From Actinoallomurus soli (GTDB lineage: Bacteria; Actinomycetota; Actinomycetes; Streptosporangiales; Streptosporangiaceae): a DNA stretch of 64,000 bases. Of the stretch, positions 1-8,009 are shown piece by piece. The stretch covers positions 1 through 64,000 of the forward strand of contig NZ_JAMXMV010000022.1 in assembly GCF_024055715.1 (NCBI RefSeq). The letters are read 5' to 3'. The stretch's first letter is position 1; each line of letters begins with the position of its first letter. A model generated the notes under the pieces. It did not search any database. It was not told the origin of the DNA and saw nothing but the letters and a program-made list of their open reading frames with translations. Both the position numbers and the translations under genes were made by a program.

Positions 1-6
1 TTGGTC

Positions 7-124
7 GTTTCGGTGGTTATGGCGAAGGGGAAACACCCGGTCCCATTCCGAACCCGGTAGTTAAGCCCTTCAGCGCCGATGGTACTGCACTGGAGACGGT
101 GTGGGAGAGTAGGACGCCGCCGGA
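7..124 (+). rRNA. rrf: 5S ribosomal RNA
   Basis: The sequence carries the hallmarks of bacterial 5S rRNA: the central ATTCCGAACCCGG block, the AGCGCCGATGGTACTG block and the 3' GTGGGAGAGTAGGACGCCGC block, at the expected spacing and total length of about 118 nt. It is the last gene of an rRNA operon whose 16S and 23S genes would lie upstream of the window. A strong hairpin with a T-run follows at once. The exact ends are estimated from the terminal helix. Confidence 0.96.
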
Positions 125-137
125 CACATACACAAAG

Positions 138-166
138 AGGGCCGCCTTCCGAGGCGGCCCTTTTTG
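138..166 (+). terminator. Rho-independent terminator of the rRNA operon
   Basis: A perfect 10-bp stem (138-147 with 152-161, arm AGGGCCGCCT) has a 4-nt loop and is followed by TTTTTG. It lies 14 nt after the 5S gene and ends the rRNA operon. The next gene starts at 223, so its promoter must lie inside or after this element. Confidence 0.92.
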
Positions 167-222
167 TATTTTCAGGGCACAATGGAGCCGACAGTGCTCC
201 CCCAGTGAAACGGTTTGATGTG

Positions 223-2184
223 ATGAGCGCGGAACGAGATCAACGCGACGGCGACGGACGCGATCGGCGTCCACGGCCGGGCCGCCAGGACCGTGCGAGC
301 GGTTCCTCGGGCGGATCTCGTGGCCGCCAGGGCGGTTCGCAGGGATCGTCCGGTGGTTTCGCCAACCGCAGGGGAGGCCGTCCCCAACGTGACGACTCCG
401 CCGGCCGATACGAGGGCGAGCGTTCCGGCTCCGCGGGCGGTCGCTCCGGTTCCGCCCGCCCGGGAGGCTTCCGGAAGCCGGGCGGCAACCCGCAGGGGTC
501 GCGAGGCGCCCAGCGCCCGGGCGGTTTCAGCGCTCGGGACGACGAGACCGAGGGCCGTTCTCAGACCCGTCGGCCCCGACCGTTCCGCGGTGACGCGGAG
601 GGCACGGGCGGACGAGGCCGTTTCCCGCGCCGGGACGACTCCGGCGGACGCGGCGCGCCTCGGACGGGAGGCAGTCGCCCGTCATCTTCCGGGAACTGGC
701 GAAACGAGCGTGGCGGACCTCAGAGCGGACGTCCCGCAGGCTCGCGTGACAAAGACGAGCGCTCAGCCCAGCGTCCCGGCGGTCGTTTTCCGAGGCGCGA
801 TGCCGAGGGGAACGAGCGGGATCAACGCGACTTCCGTACCCGGGACAGCCGACCGCCGGCCGGCTCGCGCGATTCGGGCCGGCGGGACGAAGGGCGGGCC
901 GGTGGTCGCGGCGGTTTCTCGCGCGGCGAAGGCGCCCAGCGCCGTACGGGCGCGGGCGGCGCTTCGCGTCGCGACGATCGGCCCGGCGGCACCGGAGGGT
1001 TCCGTTCGCGCGCCAAGGACGGATTCGGGTCTCGGGAGCGGGGCCGGGAGGGCTCGGGCCACGGCGAGGGCGGCAAGTCCGGCTCCGGGTACCGCGATGG
1101 TGGCAAGGAGCGTTTCCAGTCCCGCGACGAGGGCGCGAGCGGGTTCCAGCGCCGGGACGGGGGTCGTCGTGACTTCCGCGACAGGCAGGGCGGCGGTCCT
1201 CGCGGTGGCCGTGGGGAAGGCCAGCGAGGCGGGTTCCGGCGGCGTGACGACGCACAGCGCGGCGGCAGGCCGTCCGAACGTGGTGCGCGCCGACCCGGCG
1301 GTGAGGGTCGGCCTTCGGATGCCCCGCGACCGCGTCGTGACCCTGGCCCGCCCGTCCCTGAGGACGTCACGGGCGCCGAGCTCGACGCGGCGGCACGGGG
1401 TGAGCTGAAGACGCTGCCGAAGGACCTCGCGACCGAGGTCGCCCGCCACCTGGTGATGGCCGGTCGGCTGATCGACGATGACCCGGATCTGGCCTACCAG
1501 CACGCCCTCGCGGCCCGCGGGCGCGCGGCCCGGGTCGGTATCGTCCGCGAGGCCTGCGGGCTCGCGGCGTACCACGCCGGCCTGTGGTCGGTCGCACTGT
1601 CGGAGCTACGGGCGGCACGACGACTGACCGGGCAGGAGGCGTATCTCGCCATCATGGCGGACGCCGAGCGAGGACTCGGCCGGCCCGAGCGCGCTCTGGA
1701 CCTGGCCAAGTCGGACGAAGCGCGCCGCCTGCCGCAGGCCGAGGCGATCGAGATGCGCATCGTCGAGTCGGGCGCCCGCCGCGATCTCGGTCAGCCGGGT
1801 GCGGGGGTCCTGGCACTGCAGGTTCCGGAGCTCAAGGACGAGCGGTGGCGGCCGTGGTCGGCGCGGCTGTTCTACGCGTACGCCGACGCGCTCGTCGCGG
1901 CCGACCGGGAGGACGAGGCGGTCGACTGGTTCGCGCGAGCCGCCGCGGCGGACCGGGATGGCGAGACGGACGCCGCCGAGCGGTACGCCGAGCTCGAGGG
2001 CCTGGACATCATCGACACCGAGTTCGCCGACGGCGAGACGGATGCCGAGGCCGAGACGGACTTCGGCGGGGCATCCGGAAACGACCCCGACGCGGACCCG
2101 GCGGTCGAGTCAGGGACGGCCTCAGGCGCCCCGGAGACGGCCTCCGGTGACGAGGCCGAGCGAAGGGATGCCGCGGACGAGTGA
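223..2184 (+). CDS. RGG-rich disordered protein with C-terminal TPR-like domain
   Basis: 653 aa. Residues 1 to about 375 are low-complexity Gly/Arg/Asp/Ser/Pro sequence full of RGG, RDD and GGR motifs and are predicted to be disordered. Residues about 376-600 are Ala/Leu-rich helices resembling TPR repeats (for example AYQHALAARGRAARVG and YADALVAADREDEAVDWFARA). The tail is acidic (Asp/Glu). Start chosen at ATG 223; the frame stays open upstream into the 5S gene, which cannot be coding. GTG 205 and GTG 220 are alternatives. TPR proteins with basic disordered regions are common in actinomycetes but have no assigned function. RGG tracts bind RNA in other proteins, so the position next to the rRNA operon is suggestive, but this is inference only. 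The Arg/Gly-rich region creates long open shadow frames. Confidence 0.85.
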   Translation: MSAERDQRDGDGRDRRPRPGRQDRASGSSGGSRGRQGGSQGSSGGFANRRGGRPQRDDSAGRYEGERSGSAGGRSGSARPGGFRKPGGNPQGSRGAQRPGGFSARDDETEGRSQTRRPRPFRGDAEGTGGRGRFPRRDDSGGRGAPRTGGSRPSSSGNWRNERGGPQSGRPAGSRDKDERSAQRPGGRFPRRDAEGNERDQRDFRTRDSRPPAGSRDSGRRDEGRAGGRGGFSRGEGAQRRTGAGGASRRDDRPGGTGGFRSRAKDGFGSRERGREGSGHGEGGKSGSGYRDGGKERFQSRDEGASGFQRRDGGRRDFRDRQGGGPRGGRGEGQRGGFRRRDDAQRGGRPSERGARRPGGEGRPSDAPRPRRDPGPPVPEDVTGAELDAAARGELKTLPKDLATEVARHLVMAGRLIDDDPDLAYQHALAARGRAARVGIVREACGLAAYHAGLWSVALSELRAARRLTGQEAYLAIMADAERGLGRPERALDLAKSDEARRLPQAEAIEMRIVESGARRDLGQPGAGVLALQVPELKDERWRPWSARLFYAYADALVAADREDEAVDWFARAAAADRDGETDAAERYAELEGLDIIDTEFADGETDAEAETDFGGASGNDPDADPAVESGTASGAPETASGDEAERRDAADE

Positions 2185-2189
2185 CCGCA

Positions 2190-2233
2190 CTGAGGCCCGG
2201 GCCGGTTCCGAACGGGACGGACCCGGGCCTCAG
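2190..2233. terminator. Bidirectional terminator between convergent genes
   Basis: A perfect 12-bp inverted repeat (CTGAGGCCCGGG at 2190-2201, complement at 2222-2233) with a 20-nt loop lies between the RGG/TPR gene and the convergent MBL gene. The right arm overlaps the MBL stop codon. It has no long T-run, as is usual for actinomycete terminators. Confidence 0.7.
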
Positions 2234-3156
2234 CGTTTGTCGAGCGCGTGCATGATGCCCGCCACGTTGTTGCGGGCCGAACTGATCATCTCCACCTTCT
2301 CCGCCGCCCGCGGATCGGCGTCCGGTGCGAACGCGCGGTACCGGCCGTCCGTGCGCTCGCGGACCATGGCGACCGCGTGGTCCAGGTCGAGACGCTGGTC
2401 GTGGGCCTCGGCGACGAGTTCCACCCAGAGCCGAAGCTCCTCCTCCGACCGGTCGAGGGTCTCCCCGACCAGCTCGACCGGCCCGAAATGGCTGAACAAC
2501 AGCCGCGCCGGGCGCAGCGCGCGGAAGCGATCCAGCGAAGCCAGGGCGGTGTCCAGGTCGAAGTCCGGCGGCGGTGTCGCGGGACGCAGGTCGGCGGTCT
2601 CCGGGATGTAGACGCCGGCGGCGTCCCCGACGTACAAGTCCCCGGTGAGGGAGTCCAGCAGGCCGACGTGATGCTTGGCGTGGCCTGGCGAGTAATGGCT
2701 CTCCAGGCGCCTCCCACCGCCGAGGTCGACCTCTCCCACGTCCTCCACCGCCCGGATGCGTACGGCGTCCGTGGGCTTGAGGTCGCCGAACAGCGTGTCC
2801 AGCGCGTCGCCCCACACCATCCGGGCACTGCGCATGAGCCGGCTCGGGTCGGCCAGATGGCGGGCGCCCTTCTCATGGACGACGATCTCTGCGTTGGGGA
2901 ACATCTCCGCGATGTCGCCGACTCCGCCCGCGTGATCGAGATGAATGTGCGTGACGACGACGGTCGCCAGGTCCGCGGGGCCGACTCCTGCGGCCGCAAG
3001 CGCGTCCCGGACGACCGAGGCGGAGTTCCCCGCGCCGGTCTCCACCAGACAGGGGCGGTCGGAGCGGATGAGATATCCGGCGGTGATCCCCGCATATCCG
3101 GCCATCCGGGTGTCGATCTCGAAGACGTCATTGCCCAGGTCGGTGATCGAATCCAT
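2230..3156 (-). CDS. MBL-fold metallo-hydrolase
   Basis: 308 aa, a metallo-beta-lactamase-fold hydrolase. The metal-binding HxHxDH motif appears as THIHLDHAGG near residue 80, followed by the later ligands in SPGHAKHH and the Asp in YVGDAAG. These are the standard ligands for two Zn or Fe ions. Start chosen at ATG 3156, which has a GGAGG ribosome site at 3163-3168; the frame is open further upstream but lacks a comparable site. It is divergent from the SSB-like gene, so both share the 118-bp region 3157-3274. The C-terminal third is helical and charged, as in glyoxalase II-like and quorum-lactonase-like members. The substrate cannot be read from sequence. Confidence 0.9.
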   Translation of the reverse strand: MDSITDLGNDVFEIDTRMAGYAGITAGYLIRSDRPCLVETGAGNSASVVRDALAAAGVGPADLATVVVTHIHLDHAGGVGDIAEMFPNAEIVVHEKGARHLADPSRLMRSARMVWGDALDTLFGDLKPTDAVRIRAVEDVGEVDLGGGRRLESHYSPGHAKHHVGLLDSLTGDLYVGDAAGVYIPETADLRPATPPPDFDLDTALASLDRFRALRPARLLFSHFGPVELVGETLDRSEEELRLWVELVAEAHDQRLDLDHAVAMVRERTDGRYRAFAPDADPRAAEKVEMISSARNNVAGIMHALDKR

Positions 3157-3274
3157 TCGGCGCCTCCGGTTTTCCACAGATGAGGGGTAGGGGGTTTCGT
3201 CGTCCCGATCGGTCGCCCCATCGTAAAGACATCGCCATCGGCGCACGGTGTGGCGGTCATGAGAGGAGCAGGCC

Positions 3275-3715
3275 ATGGATCGGATCGAGATCGAGGAGCC
3301 CCGGCGGCCGGGCGGCGACCCGCCCGACGTCGTCTCGACGGGTTCCGCGCCGCACGGTGCCGGCGGAGCAGTGACCCACGTCAACGAGATCGTCTTGATC
3401 GGGCGGCTCTCCGGCGTGCCGGAGTGGAAGTCGTTACCCGGAGGTGGGCAGGTGGCGGTCTGGCGGCTCATCGTGGAGCACCGGGACGCCCGGTCGCCGC
3501 AGGACGCCATCGACACGATCCGCTGCGTCACCTATGACCCTTCGGTTCAGGAGGGCGTCCGTGACTGGCGGCACGGAGACATCATCGAGGTCCGCGGATC
3601 CCTGCGCCATCGTTTCTGGCGCGGTCCGAACGGCCCGCGAGGGCTGTACGAGGTGGAGGCCGTCATCGTGCTCCGCCGCCAGGGAGCGGGCCCGGAGAGC
3701 GGGGCGCCGACGTGA
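3275..3715 (+). CDS. Single-stranded DNA-binding protein (SSB-like)
   Basis: 146 aa with one OB-fold of the SSB family. After a 33-residue polar leader comes NEIVLIGRLSGVPEWKSL, then VAVWRLIVEHR, then a DWRHGDIIEVRGSLRHRFWR segment, which match the SSB beta-strand order. It lacks the long Gly/Pro-rich linker and acidic DDDIPF tail by which canonical SSB recruits partner proteins, so it is an accessory paralogue rather than the main replication SSB. Actinomycetes often have such short SSB-like proteins. Start ATG 3275 follows a GAGGAG-like ribosome site. It is followed by a long non-coding repeat block. Confidence 0.85.
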   Translation: MDRIEIEEPRRPGGDPPDVVSTGSAPHGAGGAVTHVNEIVLIGRLSGVPEWKSLPGGGQVAVWRLIVEHRDARSPQDAIDTIRCVTYDPSVQEGVRDWRHGDIIEVRGSLRHRFWRGPNGPRGLYEVEAVIVLRRQGAGPESGAPT

Positions 3716-3984
3716 CACCGCGTCCGCCGCCCCGCCGAGGGTCGCGCCCGAGCTCCGGACGGTAGGCGGTGCTGGCCGGCGGCTGGTGAGACGCCAGGCG
3801 ACGACTGGCGAGGGTCGGCAGAAGAAGCGGTGAGCGACTCGGGGCGTGAGCTCTGCCCGGCCCTGGATCGACCTGTTACGGCTCCAGCGGCCCACACCCG
3901 GCTCGGGCACGGGTAGGGCGGCCAGGCCATCACCGGCCGGACGCAGCCGTCCGACGCCCGGCCCCATCACCGACGCATCGCCCG

Positions 3985-4475
3985 CCGGGCTCCTTCGCCG
4001 GGCGGTCCGGTACCCGGCTGTCCTCGCCGACGGATCGGCCGGTGCGCGAGATCTTCCGGGTCGGTCTGCCGGGCCCGTTCGCCGGGCGGTCCGGTACCCG
4101 GCCGTCCTCACGGACGCATCGGCCGACGCGAGGTCGGCCATGTCCGTCGGTCGGTGCGCGAGATCTTCCGGGTCGGTCTGCCGGGCCCGTTCGCCGGGCG
4201 GTCCGGTACCCGGCCGTCCTCACGGACGCATCGGCCGACGCGAGGTCGGCCATGTCCGTCGGTTGGTGCGCGAGGTCGGTGCGTCCGCGGGGCGACCGGG
4301 CCGGTCGTTCGGTACGGGAGGTCCGGCGGGTCCGGTCGGTTGGTGCGCGAGGTCGGTGCGTCCGCGAGACGACCGGGCCCGTCGTTCGGTACGGGAGGTC
4401 CGGCGGGTCCGGTCGGTTGGTGCGCGAGGTCGGTGCGTCCGCGAGACGACCGGGCCCGTCGTTCGGTGCGCGAGG
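3985..4475. repeat. Non-coding tandem-repeat block (112-bp and 77-bp units)
   Basis: The 794-bp gap between the SSB-like gene (ends 3715) and the convergent DUF1015 gene (stop at 4510) contains two nested minisatellites. The 112-bp unit is present as 4041-4152 and 4153-4264, identical except for the last base, with a truncated and diverged copy at 3985-4040. The 77-bp unit is present at 4265-4341, 4342-4418 and, truncated, from 4419 to about 4466. All units start with GGTGCGCGAG, so the second family looks derived from the first. Neither 112 nor 77 is a multiple of three, so the long open frames across the block are not coding repeats. I see no gene in 3716-4509. Confidence 0.93.
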
Positions 4476-4509
4476 TCGGCCGGATCCGTCGGCCGGTCCC
4501 GTCGGTCCC

Positions 4510-5763
4510 TCAGTCGGCGGCGAAGGTTCTCATGACCAGGCCCGTACGGGGCTTCGGGCCGAAGGAGGTGGATTTGCGGGGGACCTTCTCGCCGTTCGCC
4601 GCGACGGCCAGCACGTCCGGAACCTTCAGCGGGTTCAGGATCACGGCGGTGCCATTGCCGCGACGGGCCTTCGCCACCGCGCGGGCGGCGTCGTGGTGGA
4701 CGATCCGCACGTTGCTCTCGTCGTCCTCGACGCCCCACACCCGGGGGATGAGCAGCCGGTGCAGCACGGCGGTGTCCAGCCGCCGCCACCGGTCGGAGGA
4801 CTCCTCCGGCATGGAGCGTTCCACCTGGGCCGGATCCGGATCGGTGAGCAGGACGAACTCCCCGTCACCGCCCAGCAGGAACGCGGTGTCGTCGTGGGCG
4901 CCGAGCCGTTCGAGTCCGGCCGCCAGGTCAAATCCCACCGGTTCGACGCGGAAGGCCGACTTCGCCAGGCGGACCGCCTCCGAGAGCGGCAGCGCGGGCA
5001 GCACCCGGTGGATCGCGCCGAGGCGCGGCGGGTACTCGACGGAGTCCACGAGCAGCGCCAGCCCGTAGTCCCAGGGCCCCGGCCCGTCGTGCCGCCGCCG
5101 GAGCGCCTGGTAGGTGGCGTAGCGGTGATGGCCGTCGGCGATGAGCGCCTGCCGCCCGCGCAGGTCCTCGGCGATCTTCGCCTGTTCGGCGGGGTCGCGG
5201 ATCGCCCAGAGCCTGTGCCGCACGTCATCGCCCGTGCTCGTCTCCAGCACCGGAGCCAGGGACGACGCCACCTCGTCGACGATTCGGGCCGCGGCCGAGC
5301 CTGCGCCGCCCTCGTACAGCAGGAAGATCGGTTCGAGGTTCGCCTCGGTCGCCGTCATCAGGGCGAGCCGGTCCCGTACCGGGCCCGGATAGACGTGCTC
5401 GTGCGGGAGGATCACGCCGGACCCGTCCTCGTGCACGCCGACCGCCCCGATCAGGCCGCGCTGGACGACCGACCCGGAGACCTCCTCGTAGACGTACAGG
5501 GCGGGTTCGTCGTCGACGGTGAGGATGCCGGACGTCAGCCACGAGCGCAGCGTCTCGGCGGCCTTCCGGTAGTCGTCCTGCGGGAGGATCAGCCGGACCA
5601 CGTTGTGCGGCTCCTCGGCCATGAACCGCGCCAGCGACTCCTCGTCGATCAGGTCGTACGGAGGAGAGGTCACCGCGGCGAGCGAGTCGACCCGCGCGGT
5701 GTCGTACCGCACGGCTCGGAACGGCCGAAGCGCAAGTCCGGGATCAATCGTCACATCGGGCAT
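4510..5763 (-). CDS. DUF1015 family protein
   Basis: 417 aa, full length for DUF1015, a family of unknown function widespread in bacteria (sometimes named HTH-less SpoOJ-like or ParB-like DUF1015). Diagnostic motifs are ALRPFRAVRYD near the N terminus, SPPYDLI near residue 32, NVVRLILPQ, and the strongly conserved ADGHHRYATYQALR, whose paired histidines suggest a catalytic or metal site. Start chosen at ATG 5763. No Shine-Dalgarno is visible, but a promoter-like TTGTGT-16 nt-TATCTA ends 5 nt before the ATG, so translation may begin on a leaderless or nearly leaderless mRNA; GTG 5754 is an alternative start. It is divergent from the TPR gene at 5819. Confidence 0.88.
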   Translation of the reverse strand: MPDVTIDPGLALRPFRAVRYDTARVDSLAAVTSPPYDLIDEESLARFMAEEPHNVVRLILPQDDYRKAAETLRSWLTSGILTVDDEPALYVYEEVSGSVVQRGLIGAVGVHEDGSGVILPHEHVYPGPVRDRLALMTATEANLEPIFLLYEGGAGSAAARIVDEVASSLAPVLETSTGDDVRHRLWAIRDPAEQAKIAEDLRGRQALIADGHHRYATYQALRRRHDGPGPWDYGLALLVDSVEYPPRLGAIHRVLPALPLSEAVRLAKSAFRVEPVGFDLAAGLERLGAHDDTAFLLGGDGEFVLLTDPDPAQVERSMPEESSDRWRRLDTAVLHRLLIPRVWGVEDDESNVRIVHHDAARAVAKARRGNGTAVILNPLKVPDVLAVAANGEKVPRKSTSFGPKPRTGLVMRTFAAD

Positions 5764-5818
5764 GTTAGATACCGCGCCGTTGTTGGGACACAAGTGGAGT
5801 CGACGAACGGAGTCACAC

Positions 5819-6226
5819 ATGGTTCAAGGTGCGGATCACGGCCCTGATTCCCCGGGTGTCCCGGCCGGCGGCGTCTACGAGTGGTACCAGCGCGGTCTCG
5901 AACTCCTCAATGGTGGCAGCCCGGCCGCCGCGATCCAGGTCCTTGAGCACGCGGCGGCCGCCGAGCCGTCGTCCAGGAGCGTCCGGGAGGCGCTGGCGCG
6001 CGCCCAGTACGGCGCGAAGCGGTACGCCGACGCCGCCGCCAACTTCCGTATGATCGTCGAGGCCGATCCGGCCGAGGACTACGCGCTGTTCGGCCTGGGC
6101 ATGGCCCTGACCCGTACGGGGGACCTCGCGGAGGCGGTCGAGCACCTGGCGCTCGCCTGCGCGATGCGCCCGGAGAACAAGCATTACGCGACCGCGCTGC
6201 GGCACGCGCGAGCCCGGAAGGGATGA
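5819..6226 (+). CDS. Small tetratricopeptide repeat protein
   Basis: 135 aa with about three TPR units: YEWYQRGLELLNGGSPAAAI, then a unit around VREALARAQYGAKRYADAA, then YALFGLGMALTRTGDLAEAV. TPRs are protein-interaction scaffolds; there is no signal peptide or membrane segment. The gene is separated by a single base from the following HAD phosphatase, so the two are almost surely cotranscribed and translationally coupled. ATG 5819 has a weak GGAG upstream. The TPR-HAD pair recurs in actinomycetes near tlyA and recN, which fits this context. The partner of the TPR is unknown. Confidence 0.85.
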   Translation: MVQGADHGPDSPGVPAGGVYEWYQRGLELLNGGSPAAAIQVLEHAAAAEPSSRSVREALARAQYGAKRYADAAANFRMIVEADPAEDYALFGLGMALTRTGDLAEAVEHLALACAMRPENKHYATALRHARARKG

Positions 6227-6227
6227 G

Positions 6228-7208
6228 ATGCGAGGCAGCGACCAGCCGCTGGCCGAGGTCTACGACGTGGCCGTTCTCGACCTGGACGGCGTGATCTACA
6301 TCGGCCATGACCCGGTGCCGGGCGCCGCCGACGCGCTGGCCAAGGCGCGGGCGGAGGGCATGCGCCTGGCGTTCGCGACCAACAACGCGTCACGGACGCC
6401 GAGCGCGACGGCCGCGCTCATCACCGAGGTCGGGGTCCCCGCGGCGGCGGAGGACGTCGTGACGTCCGCGCAGGCCGCGGCGCGGGTCCTCGCGGAGCGG
6501 TTGCCGGCCGGGTCGAAGGTCCTCGTGGTCGGGGGCACCGGACTACGGCACGCGGTGCGGGCCGCGGGCCTGCGGCCGGTGTCGACGGCCGCGGAGCGGC
6601 CCGCGGCCGTCGTCCAGGGATTCTTTCCGGGCCTGTCGTACGACCTGATCGCCGAGGGAGGCCGCGCGGTCGCCGCGGGCGCGCTGTTCGTCGCGTCCAA
6701 CGCCGACAGCACCATCCCGAGCCCCGGCGGGCCGCCGAGGCCGGGCAACGGAGCGCTGGTGCAGGTCATCCGTACCGCCACCGGCGTGGAGCCCATCGTC
6801 ACCGGCAAGCCCGAACTGCCGCTGCACCGCGAGACGATCCTGCGGACGGGCGCGGAGCGGCCGTTGATCGTTGGAGATCGCCTCGACACCGACATCGAGG
6901 GCGCCAACAACGGCGGGGCCGACAGTCTGCTGGTGCTGACCGGCGTCACCGACGCGCGGGCGCTGCTGAGCGCGCCGGAGCATGAGCGCCCGACGTACGT
7001 CGCCGAGGATCTGGCCGGCCTGCTCGTACCGCACCCGGAGGTCCGGCGGGACGGCGGCTCGTACGCGTGCGGAGGCTGGACGGTCGGGCCCGACTTCGCG
7101 GTCGGAGGCTCGGGGGACCGCATCGACGCCCTGCGCGCGCTCTGCGCCGCGGCCTGGGAGTCCGGCGACGCCGCGCGGGCACAGGAGGCGTGGGACCGTC
7201 TGTCGTGA
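6228..7208 (+). CDS. HAD-superfamily hydrolase, NagD/PLP-phosphatase type
   Basis: 326 aa. HAD motif I is VAVLDLDGVIYIG (the two Asp are nucleophile and acid/base), motif II is ATNNAS, the motif III lysine lies in VTGKPELPLH, and motif IV is IVGDRLDTDIEGANNGG. This arrangement with a type C2 cap matches the NagD, 4-nitrophenylphosphatase and pyridoxal phosphatase subfamily (class IIA). The last 60 residues, including GGWTVGPDF, form a non-catalytic extension seen in actinomycete members. It starts one base after the TPR gene. Likely a sugar- or cofactor-phosphate phosphatase; substrate unknown. Confidence 0.9.
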   Translation: MRGSDQPLAEVYDVAVLDLDGVIYIGHDPVPGAADALAKARAEGMRLAFATNNASRTPSATAALITEVGVPAAAEDVVTSAQAAARVLAERLPAGSKVLVVGGTGLRHAVRAAGLRPVSTAAERPAAVVQGFFPGLSYDLIAEGGRAVAAGALFVASNADSTIPSPGGPPRPGNGALVQVIRTATGVEPIVTGKPELPLHRETILRTGAERPLIVGDRLDTDIEGANNGGADSLLVLTGVTDARALLSAPEHERPTYVAEDLAGLLVPHPEVRRDGGSYACGGWTVGPDFAVGGSGDRIDALRALCAAAWESGDAARAQEAWDRLS

Positions 7209-7354
7209 CGCGACGCACGTTCGCCGGGCGACCGGCCCTGCGGGTCCGGCGCGGGCGGGAAGGCGGGCCCGCGACGGCGGAAGACGTGCCGGAGCCGGGT
7301 TCGTACGGCTCGCGCGAAGCGGGTCGGTCCGGCTCAGAGCGGCTCCGGCCCGAC

Positions 7355-7696
7355 TCAGAGGATCTTACGGAGCCGCAGCAGGTCGCCCAGACTGGCCTCG
7401 ATCTTGAGCCGGCCCGTCGCCCACGCCTTGGCGACGTGGAGCTCCTCGGTGGCCAGCGCCACCAGGTCGTCGCTGCCGACCGTCAGCCGGACCTGGGCGG
7501 AGTCGGCGTCGTCGACGGTCTGGAACTCGTCGAGGCCGCCCCGGTGGATCCGGGTCAGGAAGATCAGGCCGAGATCGGGCACGCGGCAGCTGATGGTCCG
7601 CTCGACGACGTGCTTGGCGAGGTCGTCGGCGTCCACCTCGGTGAGTCGGGCGGCGATGCGCTCGAGCGCCGAGCGCGCTTCCTGGGCGGTGGCCAT
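7355..7696 (-). CDS. SCP2 sterol-binding domain protein
   Basis: 113 aa, a single SCP2 domain of the type that forms a hydrophobic lipid-binding pocket. Features consistent with the family are the central CRVPDLGLIF strand, VRLTVGSDDLVALATGEEL-like sequence (here LATEELHVAKAW) and the terminal GRLKIEASLGDLLRL segment. Bacterial SCP2 proteins are thought to bind acyl chains or other lipids; the ligand here is not known. It is convergent with the HAD gene, and the 146-bp gap between them shows no feature. ATG 7696 is the only plausible start. It is divergent from the tlyA operon. Confidence 0.85.
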   Translation of the reverse strand: MATAQEARSALERIAARLTEVDADDLAKHVVERTISCRVPDLGLIFLTRIHRGGLDEFQTVDDADSAQVRLTVGSDDLVALATEELHVAKAWATGRLKIEASLGDLLRLRKIL

Positions 7697-7800
7697 CGTC
7701 AGGTCAGTTCCCCCGTCGTCGTCCCCGACACCGCTGTCGTCAGCGGACGGTAGCGTTCTTCTTGAGCCGGACGCGACCGGCGGCGAAGGGAAGGGTACAG

Positions 7801-7968
7801 GTGAACGGCACCGAAGGGGACACCACGGGCGACGAGCGGGTCGACGCCGCGCTGGCCCGCCTCACCGCACTGGACCAGGCGCCCCTGACCGAGCACCCCG
7901 AGGTGTTCGCGGACGTCCACCGGCGGCTGCAGGAGGCCCTGACGGGCCTCGACGAGGCGGCCTCATGA
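7801..7968 (+). CDS. Small conserved acidic protein upstream of tlyA
   Basis: 55 aa: a short acidic start followed by an amphipathic helix region (RVDAALARLTALDQ, then ADVHRRLQEALTGLDEA). Start chosen at GTG 7801 because GAAGGGAAGGG lies just upstream; the open frame extends to 7762 but without a better site. Small proteins of this type precede tlyA in many actinomycetes. No function is known. The last codon is followed by TGA at 7966-7968, which overlaps an ATG at 7965, so downstream translation may be coupled. Confidence 0.7.
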   Translation: MNGTEGDTTGDERVDAALARLTALDQAPLTEHPEVFADVHRRLQEALTGLDEAAS

Positions 7969-8009
7969 CGGCGACCTCGGCCGGCGCGACCTCGGCGAGC
8001 GCGCCGTGA
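7965..8009 (+). CDS. Possible 14-codon minicistron linking to tlyA
   Basis: ATG at 7965 overlaps the stop of the 55-aa gene (ATGA), and the frame ends at TGA 8007-8009, which overlaps the tlyA start GTG 8006 (GTGA). The peptide would be 14 residues of Met, Thr, Ala, Ser, Gly and Pro only. It has no homology I recognise and may be only a device for ribosome transfer across the 37-nt gap, or chance. Confidence 0.3.
   Translation: MTATSAGATSASAP

Noticed and set aside
4042-5847. A 601-residue open frame through the repeat block and the DUF1015 gene.
   Set aside because: It runs antisense to a clearly conserved gene, and the repeat units (112 and 77 bp) would shift frame between copies. High GC makes such shadows common.
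7209-7354. Possible terminator between the HAD and SCP2 genes.
   Set aside because: No clear stem of useful length was found in this 146-bp convergent gap.
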